Source of the DNA: Citrus sinensis
Lineage: Eukaryota > Streptophyta > Magnoliopsida > Sapindales > Rutaceae
Direction: 5' to 3'
Assembly: GCF_022201045.2 (NCBI RefSeq)
Contig: NC_068559.1
Coordinates: forward strand, 25,489,501 to 25,553,500
Length of the DNA: 64,000 bases
How positions within the stretch are numbered: position 1 is the first letter of the stretch; each line of letters starts with the position of its first letter. Below the pieces are notes generated by a model. The model was given only the letters and a program-made list of their open reading frames with translations, was not told the origin of the DNA and searched no databases. The translations under genes were made by a program, and so were the position numbers. Positions 55,701-64,000 of the stretch are shown in pieces.

Positions 55701-57204
55701 ATTTACACTCATGGGCATGATGCTACAACACATTGGATTTGGAAGCTGGCCAAAGCTCATGTCTGTTCAAATGATGCTGGAGTCCACCAACTAGTAAATC
55801 ACTGGTAACTAATAAAAAATTAATTTCAAGCCTTGCTTTCATAATCAAGTAATTTTTTTTAATATCTATATATGTAATTTTTTTCCTTATTGATATTTAA
55901 AATTGGTGCAGTCCGTGTCTATATTTCTACAGCAAGTGATGTTAAAACAAAAATATGAAACATTGGTATCATTCCAACATGTTGATCTGAATTTCTCAGG
56001 TTGATGACTCATGCTTCTATGGAGCCTTATATAATTGCAACACACAGACAGCTTAGTTCAATGCACCCCATTTATAAGTTGCTTCATCCTCACATGCGCT
56101 ACACGCTAGAAATTAATGCACTTGCACGGCAAAGTTTAATAAACGGAGGGGGTATAATTGAGGCTTCTTTCAGCCCAGGAAGGTATGCCATGGAGCTAAG
56201 CTCTGCAGCCTACAAGAGTTTTTGGAGGTTTGACATGGAGGCATTGCCTGCAGATCTTTTGCGCAGGTAGGGACCTAATCACTCTTGAACCTCTAAAACT
56301 TGAGTTACATGCACCCAATTTTCCTTTTTGTTTGCTTGTTCTGGTGGCATTATCACCATTTTCAACTCTTCTACCTTAAGGTCAATGTTACCTTCTGGTA
56401 AAGCAAACATACTGAGTGACTGATACTAGTGATAAAATTGTCAGGGGTATGGCTGAGGAGGATCCTTCAATGCCTAGCGGTGTAAGACTTGTGATTGAAG
56501 ACTACCCGTATGCAGCAGATGGGCTTCTTATCTGGTGTGCTATAAAAGAGTGGGTAGAATCATATGTTGCACACTTCTACTCAGAACCAAATTCTGTCAC
56601 GTCTGATGTTGAGCTCCAAGCATGGTGGAGTGAGATTAAGAACAAAGGGCACCATGACAAAAGGAATGAGGCATGGTGGCCCAAACTTGAAACCAAAGAG
56701 GACTTGTCTGGGATAATTACAATAATGATCTGGACTGCATCAGGTCAGCATGCTGCCATAAACTTTGGACAATATCCTTTTGGAGGATATGTTCCTAACC
56801 GTCCTACTCTTATGAGAAAACTCGTCCCACAAGAAAATGATCCTGGTTATGAGAAATTCCTTTTAAACCCTCAGCATACTTTTTTGTCTTCACTGCCCAC
56901 TCAGCTTCAAGCAACTAAAGTGATGGCTGTCCAAGACACTCTGTCCACTCACTCTCCTGATGAAGAGTATCTAGGTCAGGTGAACCAGTTACACAGCCAC
57001 TGGATCAATGACCCTGAAGTTTTGAATATGTTTGATAAGTTCTCTGCTAATCTGGAGGAGATTGAAAAGATAATAAATACAAGAAATAAAGATTTCCGTC
57101 TTAAAGGCAGATGTGGTGCTGGCATTCCACCATATGAACTGCTTCTTCCTTCCTCTGGTCCGGGAGTAACTGGTCGAGGAATCCCCAATAGTATTTCTAT
57201 CTGA
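52745..57204 (+). CDS. LOX2: Linoleate 13S-lipoxygenase, chloroplastic (type 2 13-LOX)
   Basis: Nine exons, 52745-53132, 53406-53689, 53804-54041, 54149-54481, 54753-54838, 54929-55036, 55503-55804, 56000-56266, 56445-57204, give 921 residues. It dioxygenates linolenic/linoleic acid at C13, feeding jasmonate and leaf volatile synthesis. Seen: an N-terminal Ser/Arg/Ala-rich plastid transit peptide (about 1-45), a PLAT/LH2 domain (about 90-220), then the catalytic domain with iron ligands His579, His584 (NHWLMTH), His771, Asn775 ([10 protein letters not shown]) and the C-terminal Ile921. [19 protein letters not shown] is the usual pre-ligand block. The length and transit peptide separate it from the roughly 860-residue 9-LOX enzymes. 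The ATG at 52745 is the first that opens the frame. Confidence 0.95.
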
Positions 57205-57604
57205 TGGACTTAGCTAAATTGAGACACTGGTAGATGCCTTTTTGTCACTATCGGTTAGTGCATACCATTTTATTTCTGTGCTGTGCGGTTGTATGGACCT
57301 TCAATAGATCTTTTGGGGTTCGGTATTTGATATTAAAGCTCTGTAATTTGTGGGTAAAAGATATGATAGGACACAGAAAACTTGGAATATCATGATATTG
57401 GATCTGATCTGATCTTTGTAAAGCAACATATAAGATGCTGCAACTTATATTGAACATATCGTTTTCTGACTGTCTTTGGCCACGAAAAGTGAAACAGTGC
57501 ATCTTTTGCATAGAGGAGAAAGAAATGAAGTACAGTTGTTCAGAAGGTCTTATTACCTGGTTTTTCTGCCTTAGCAACTGTGTTTTTGGCTAAGAAATAT
57601 AAGT
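57205..57604. other. Short convergent intergenic space
   Basis: Only 400 bases separate the stop codons of the lipoxygenase (+) and the CoA ligase-like gene (-). Both 3' UTRs must lie here and may overlap as antisense RNA. A GATCTGATCTGATCT repeat is at about 57402-57417. Confidence 0.6.
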
Positions 57605-60265
57605 TTACAACTTGGAGGTTGCCTTTGAGTGTGCAAGTTTGATCAACTCCTTCCTTAACACCTTACCAGGGGCATTCTTGGGCAGGGAATCAACAAAGGT
57701 CACTTGTCTTATTCTCTTATACGGAGCAACCTACAAGCAGAAAAAAATGAAGTAGATGGTAAAAATCCGTCAAACAAAATACAGTTTTTTGTTCAGAAGA
57801 TGAGAGAATAAGTATCGCATGCATACCTGTTGGGCAATGAAGTCTTGTATTTGTGATTCATCAATAATGCTCCAACGTTTTCTCACCACAAAAGCTATTG
57901 GTATCTGACCTGCTTGCTCATCCGGAAACCTGCCAATCCATCAAATGAGGCTTTAAATTGTTGTTCCGAAAAGAACCAATATTCCTTAAAAAAAATTATA
58001 ATGAAACAGAAGAATAAGGGAAATAGATGATGACTTACGGAACCACAGCTGCATCAACTATATCCGGATGGGATTGAAGCAGGTGTTCTAGTTCTGCTGG
58101 GGCAATCTAAAGCAGTACAAACATGAGCACATGAAACTTGATTGTTAATACTACACTGATATGATCAGACTGACAACAAATCAAATAACATTTAGGGAGA
58201 AGAAAAGGGGTTCCAAATTAAACCTGGTAGCCATTGTATTTGATCATTTCCTTAATCCTATCCACGAAAAACAGAAACCCTTCATCGTCAATATAACAAA
58301 GGTCTCCAGTTCTTAGCCATCCATCAGAATCCAGAATGGCTGCAGTAGCTTCCTCATCACCAACATAGCCTATGTATATATATATGAACATTATGAAACT
58401 GAAAATATAAAGAGCAATCGTCCAGGTCCAAATGGGAGTGAAGTGCAAAAGCAGTTACCTTTCATAATGAAAGGCCCTCTAACCCAAAGCTCTCCAGGCG
58501 TGGAAGGAGGCTGAGGAATTCCTGATTCGGGATCAACAATTTTAGCTTGGCAATTTGATAAAAGCTTTCCTGTGGCGCCTACTACTTGGCATTCTTTTGG
58601 ACCCACTGTTCCAAATATTCTCGCCGTTGTTTCTGTCAGCCCATATCCCTTCATCAAATTTTATTTTATCATTAATTATTACGACATTAAAGCATCCTTT
58701 TTTTCCCCTTTTTCTTTTATTTTAAATTTGTTGTTTGGAAAGAGAGATGATAGGTGCACCGAATTCCAAGCACAGTTGACGGTTGACAGTACGGTTCAAC
58801 TGTAAATATCTAAAGATGCCAACTGCTCACATAATGCAAAACATACCAAAATTTAAATTTTAAATTTAAAAATAAATAAATAAAAGAGAGAGTGAGAGAA
58901 ATTAAGGATGAGTAGTATTTTTAGATTTGGTTTCCTAAAAATTATTGGAGATGGACGAAAAAAGACAAAACCTACGCCAACTGACTCAACATATCCCAAA
59001 TCTGAAGATGCCAATTATGCGAGCTCAGAATTTGTCTTTATGTATGACGTGTAAAATATCAAACATAATTTAAGCTGAATCTTTTTGTAGCAGATTTTTC
59101 TGACAGATAGTGACGAATAAAAAGAAAAAGAGTCTTGTAGCGGAGCAAACTGAGGACTAAGGAGGCATTCACCCCCTTTATTAGAGGTAAAACCAAAACT
59201 ACTAACCTGGGCCAGATTCACTTTAGGCAGCCTCTCCTTAAACTTCCGAATCACACTCAAAGTCAAATGAGCCCCACCAGACGCCACGACTTCAATCGAG
59301 CTCAAATCATAACCGCCCATCGTGCCGCCGTCTCGTGCCATCCTCAAAACAACGGGTGGAGCCAAGACCACGTGGCTAACCCTAAACTCCTCAACAGCTT
59401 TCAACACCCTACCGAAGTCAAACTTCCCCATGCACACCAAACTCTCACCCATCCCCAACGACCTCAAACAGCAAGTAAAGCCGTACGAATGGAAGTACGG
59501 AACCGTACACAGCACAACCGCCGGCCTGCTCCTCGCCGCACGAACCGCATGACCTCCGGCCACGGCGGCAACCAAGTTCCGCTGAGTCAGCAGCGCTCCT
59601 TTGACCATCCCCGTCGTCCCCGAAGAGTACAAGATCGCCGCCGGATCAGATAGCGACACTGAAACCCTAACTCTCTCCTCATCATCATAATAGTCTAATG
59701 AATCGGTGGCGGAGAGGGATTCAAACTCGGGGGAGTCGACCAGAACGGTGCCGTATTTAAGCTGGGGGATCTTGTGAGCGGTGTCGTGAGTGGCGAACGC
59801 GATGACCGGTTTGGAGAGATGGATTTGGCGGAGGATTTCGGGTATGGTGCAGGAAGGGTTGCAAGGTGAAACGACGACGCCGAGGGAGAAGAGGGAGAGG
59901 TAGAGAACGGGGACGTGAACGGAGTTTTGAGAGAGGAGGAAAGCGACGTCGTATTTGGAGAGCTTGTACTTGGTTTTGAGGGAGTAAGCAAGAGTCTTGA
60001 TGCGGAGGGTGAGGTCGGGATAGAGAATGCGGTGGCGAGAGGCAGTGTCGATGAGGGCGGTGGTGTCGGGCGGCGGAGCGTGGGATTCGAGGAGGGAGAA
60101 GACGTAGGAGGTGACCGACGTCGTTTCGGGTGGGAACGCGATGGAGGGGCGAAGGCTGTGAAAGATCTTGGTTTCGGAGCAGAACCCGTTTTTGGGATCC
60201 ATTGACAATGAGTTGATGATCGCCATTGGATGATTTGGAGGAGTTGTTGAGATTGCAGTTGGCAT
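57605..60265 (-). CDS. 4-coumarate--CoA ligase-like protein, peroxisomal (4CLL9/4CLL6-like)
   Basis: Six exons on the minus strand, 60265-59207, 58648-58459, 58369-58224, 58106-58039, 57929-57827, 57730-57605, give 563 residues. It is an adenylate-forming acyl-CoA ligase. Seen: AMP-binding [10 protein letters not shown] (214-223), GYGLTET (354-360), GWLRTGD (433-439), the catalytic Lys545 ([11 protein letters not shown]), and a C-terminal Ser-Lys-Leu, the canonical PTS1 peroxisomal signal. The N-terminal phrase [13 protein letters not shown] is typical of 4CLL6/7/9 rather than true 4CL. Known: some members of this clade activate OPDA/OPC-type jasmonate precursors or fatty acids. The substrate here is inferred only. 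Met14 and Met22 (60226 and 60202) are alternative starts. The 5' exon is GC-rich relative to its surroundings. Confidence 0.92.
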
Positions 60266-60844
60266 TTTAATTCGAATTTTGTCTGTTCATTTTAAGTAAG
60301 AGAGAACACGGCTAAGCTAATTTGAATTTTAATAAATAATTAAATGATGTACTTTACCAGCACCAGTAAGCTGAGGGGACAGGACAATCTCACAGTAGCG
60401 TTTCTCCCTCACGATGCATCAGCGTCACCACGATCAGTGCCGTCTTTGGCTTCGGCGCTTTCATCTGAAACTCAAATATGAGAACAAACTAGTTGACAAG
60501 CAAAACCTTCTTTATAATACAGTGGACTCCTTTATAATACAGTGGACTCCCCTGAGTGGCTTAAGTGGCTTGAATGTATTTGCTTCGAGTCTCAAGGAAA
60601 TCGTCTTTGTTAGGAGAATATGTGTCTTCTGATTCAAACAGGGGTTATGCTACAGACTTAAAGGTGCCTCGTATAATTGGGATCCTTTTTAGAATATCTC
60701 ATGGTTAAAATAAAAAATAATAATAATGATGAGACAAATTATTTTTATTACTGAGCTCTAATTATAAAATTTATTAATTTAATTTAGTTATTTTAATTCA
60801 AGTGTTATAGAGATAAAATATTCCGTACATTAATTTCATGCTAT
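60266..60844. other. Upstream region of the CoA ligase-like gene
   Basis: The promoter of the minus-strand gene should lie here. A perfect 20-bp tandem duplication (TTTATAATACAGTGGACTCC) occupies 60511-60550. The ORF at 60414-60632 has no recognisable domain. Confidence 0.4.
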
Positions 60845-60853
60845 TAGTAATAT

Positions 60854-60994
60854 GGACAAATCTGTGGTACCACTGTTGTATGGTACCACAGATGGATCCA
60901 ACCATTGGATCTAGCCCACAGTTGTCACCAAAGCTAGATCCAATGGTTGGATCCAGCTGTGATACCATACAACTGTGGCACCATAGCTGGATCC
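60854..60994. mobile_element. 141-bp near-palindromic insertion with 9-bp target duplication
   Basis: The two halves are inverted copies: GGATCCAACCATTGGATCTAG (60894-60914) faces CTAGATCCAATGGTTGGATC (60931-60950), and the outer parts with GTTGTATGGTACCACAG also pair. Within each arm, CTGTGGTACC/GGTACCACAG forms a second inverted repeat. The unit is flanked by direct repeats TAGTAATAT (60845-60853 and 60995-61003). This is a small foldback MITE. The RNA could form a long hairpin. Confidence 0.8.
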
Positions 60995-61004
60995 TAGTAA
61001 TATG

Positions 61005-63896
61005 TAAAGTCATTTTAAAATATAAAAATATTTTTATATTTTTTAATATTTTCTCTCAATGTAATTTTTATAAAATATTATAAAAATATTTAATGATAAC
61101 TGTAAAAAATAGATCATCATTCCAAACAACTTAAAAGAAATATTTTATTATATTTTTAACTTTTAGTGTCATATATTTTTTATGATATATAGCTATTATT
61201 ATTATGTGCAGATAAGGTTTTAAGATGAATTCCGAAAAACTTATAACTTATAATAACATGTCCTTAATTCTAATTTATAACTCTCCTAAACTGAAACTAT
61301 ATTTTTTTATGATTATCTAAAAAATTATTAATATGTAAAATATTACTATAAACTATAAAGAAATTTGAATGTATATGAATTTTTGAAGTGCGCTTCAACA
61401 TCGTTCAAAAACGAAGATTACACACAGCAAATGTAGACCCAACTTTAATTTGCAAGCTACGCTTTAAATTGCTTGATTTTAGGGCTAACGTTTTTTCGCA
61501 ATGCCTGTCTGAATATTATCTTTACTTCACATAGGTATCGTCACTCAATCCCTTTTTCTCTTTTAATTTTTTTTTTAATGATTTAACTAACAGATTTTTT
61601 TTTTTTCTGAACCAGGAGGCGGTCCTGAGTGAGCTCCAACTATAGAAGGCACATTTAAGTCTCGTACCACAACCCAGATTAATCCCCGCTCGCACCAGAT
61701 CGGCCCGTAAAAGGTAAAGTGCTGGCTAAAATAGTAAGAGTGTCTAATCACTGACTTCTCTTAAGAAGTGAGAGTGTCAAATTACTAATATCAACCAACT
61801 TTAGTTAATTAACAGAAATTATTATTATTATTACTATTACTACTACTACTACTACTACTTAGTTGATATATATGTGCATTCACAAGTGTATTGTGCTTTG
61901 TAACTCAAAATACACGATGTGTGTGATACTATAATGTTCTCCTCCCTAGGTCCTCGTGCCCTCGTGGGAGACGATCCAAATAGAACAAAACAATAAATGA
62001 TCCATCCAGACATTAAATTACATATATACGCGGTTACCGATCACTATAATTAATTTGTCTATCACAATTTTCTCATTAGTTTTTACAATCCAAAGCACTT
62101 CCCAGTTCCCTCTCGCTAGATATTAACTTTTCACACTTTAATAGTGTAAATTTATATTAATCTAATAATCAAATAATTATATAGATTTTTTTTAAATCTT
62201 GAGTCTTGACTTAGATAGTGTTTAGAATTAAAGTTGAACAACTGTAATTTAAAAATTACAGTACTAAAATACTTGGTAAATACTAATTGTTGTAGCTTAA
62301 AAGATATGTTGATATGATTTTTCACTTGTATAATGAAAAAGTTATTATATCTTTAATAATTTTATCAAAATTATTATTTAAAATTTACATTTACTATATA
62401 TTACTAATTTTTATTTCATAATTACAATTTTTTTTCCCAACTGTAACTTAAAAGTTAGAGCACCTCAATCTTAAACGTATACTTAACCATAATTCATAGA
62501 TGAAAAAAAAACAGTTTGAAAAAAATTTTAAATAAAAATGTTATTAGTGACCCACCTAATTTTTTTTGGAAGTTTAAAAATACATAAAACTTTTAAAAAT
62601 TATTAAAAGCATGACCAAAACATTTTACTAATTTTACTCCTTAAATATTTATTTACTTATTTATGTGATAAATAGAAGAGTGAAAATATATATTATCCTT
62701 TAAAAAACTCTTGAAATAAAAATAAGCTAATATTATTTTAATCAAATATATCTATTCTTTTTAAAGAAAAAATAAATAGTAACTAAAACAATTCTCTTCC
62801 TCCAATAAAAATTAATAAAATATAAATTGAAAATGAGGAAAGCACTCCATAATATTGAAGAGGGAGAATTATCTCTTGTTTTGAAAAATTTTAATTGACT
62901 TGTCTTTTGAAATTTAAAACGTTAATGTAACTCTTTAAATAAAAAATATATAATTTTATTTAAAGAATTTTTTGATGATTAATTAATGATCCACCTAGAG
63001 TTTGTCAAGTATACAATTAAACCATTTTCGTGTTACCTCAATTAGTGTATACCACTGTCGCAATGATAAAATGACCATTTACCTGCCCAAATTGTTTTCC
63101 TTTTTGAATAATTATCACCTAACCACTAAAATATTAGCAAAAGTTCAAGTAAAAACCATGATTTTCTTTGCCTAATAATTTACTTCCAGGATTAACGAAA
63201 AACTCTGATACAATTCCAAAAACTTAAATGGATCTGGTGACAAATATTTTGTGTATTTTTAGAAGTTTTGCTAGAAGTTGGATAGATTTCCCAATTAATT
63301 AAATAGGTGGTAATATTTGTCTTTTTGTCTGTTTCTTCTTTTTTTATATTTTTTCCATTAAAGGAAAAAAAAAAACTCCAAATTCCTAGGACACAGCTTT
63401 TTGAAACACGAGTCAGCACAATCTAGAATTTTAATCGCATACTTCGCCCACTATCATAGTACATGTTCCTTCACCTAGCAGAAAGCACCATTGGACCATT
63501 GGAATGATCTGTCCACACACACGCGCACACAAAATACAATATGTTCTGTTGAAACTTGACAAAAAAAAACATTTAAATTTGCCCAATGCCCCCCTGTTTT
63601 GTACCCGTCGAGATTCAATATAATATTTTAATTCTTTTCTTCATCTATCATTGATCTGGTTTGATTATTAAACAAGAAACGAACCGAGACAAGATCACAA
63701 CTTTACTTTTGATCTATTATTGCAGTTTGCAAGCCAGTTGTCTCTCAGCAACTGAAACCCACAAAAAAAACAAATAAATTAAATTAAACAATCAAACTTT
63801 TCTTGACAAAATCTCAGCTGGGCCTAATCCAAAATCATAAATTTTGATTATTGATGAAGTAAAAAACTGAACTTTAGCTCAAACAAGTTCGTGATC
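61005..63896. other. Intergenic DNA
   Basis: AT-rich with no supported gene. A less AT-rich block at 61605-61740 (GGCGGTCCTGAGTGAGCTCC, GTCTCGTACCACAACCCAG) looks like part of a dispersed repeat. A TTA/TAC trinucleotide microsatellite lies at 61811-61859. A CACACACGCGCACAC run lies at about 63515. Confidence 0.45.
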
Positions 63897-64000
63897 ATGG
63901 CTGATCCTCATATACAAATACAAACAGACCCACCTCCCGCTCAGACACCTCTTCTTAATAATTCAAACCAAAATCACACTCAACTTCCACAACAGCAGCA
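63897..64000 (+). CDS. 5' end of an unidentified gene, cut by the window edge
   Basis: An ATG at 63897 in good context (GATCATGGCT) opens a frame that stays open for 34 codons to the end of the window: MADPHIQIQTDPPPAQTPLL, then Asn- and Gln-rich residues. The low-complexity N-terminus with the dileucine-like TPLL suggests a membrane or vesicle protein, but the family cannot be named from this much sequence. Confidence 0.55.
   Translation, partial: MADPHIQIQTDPPPAQTPLLNNSNQNHTQLPQQQ

Noticed and set aside
59267..60205. Several ORFs on the + strand opposite the CoA ligase-like exon 1
   Set aside because: GC-rich antisense shadows of a well-supported coding exon.

Overview
This is a stretch of nuclear genome from a eudicot plant. 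The evidence is AT-rich intergenic DNA, short GT-AG introns in multi-exon genes, many microsatellites and transposon remnants, and plant-type families (single-chain urease, plastid 13-lipoxygenase, GTE proteins). Protein and intron style look rosid, and Citrus or a relative is my best guess, but nothing here proves it. No prokaryotic operon, CRISPR array, rRNA or tRNA gene was recognised.

Layout. 1-10480: a segmental tandem duplication carrying three related small genes (A 1191-2072, B about 5070-5957, C 8098-8979). Their proteins resemble only the C-terminal part of GTE/BET transcription factors, with no bromodomain, and that part is present twice in each protein. Copy A's unit ends in a fragment of the 3' end of the next gene. 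10467-11918 (-): 51 kDa flavoprotein subunit of mitochondrial complex I. 13081-17454: gene-poor, with degraded repeats. 17455-21495 (+): ankyrin-repeat protein. 22225-30609 (+): DEAH4-type RNA helicase, 16 coding exons. 32181-34759 (+): adenylate kinase. 35823-37400 (+): BCS1/HSR4-type AAA-ATPase. 39761-47417 (+): complete urease, 18 coding exons. 47417 to about 49025: degraded PIF/Harbinger transposon whose left end abuts the urease stop codon. 49026-52744: AT-rich DNA with a long foldback element. 52745-57204 (+): plastid 13-lipoxygenase, 9 exons. 57605-60265 (-): peroxisomal 4-coumarate:CoA ligase-like enzyme, 6 exons. 60266-63896: intergenic, with a palindromic insertion. 63897-64000 (+): first codons of an unidentified gene.

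How the genes relate. Most are independent housekeeping genes. Two neighbours share a pathway: the 13-lipoxygenase catalyses the first committed plastid step of oxylipin/jasmonate synthesis. The convergent CoA ligase-like gene ends in a perfect peroxisomal SKL and belongs to a clade with members that activate jasmonate precursors for beta-oxidation. The least conventional content is the GTE-C-only array, the Harbinger insertion at the urease stop codon, and several foldback elements with 9-bp target duplications. Exon coordinates were derived by hand from splice signals and frame continuity. Each multi-exon model closes in frame at a length normal for its family.
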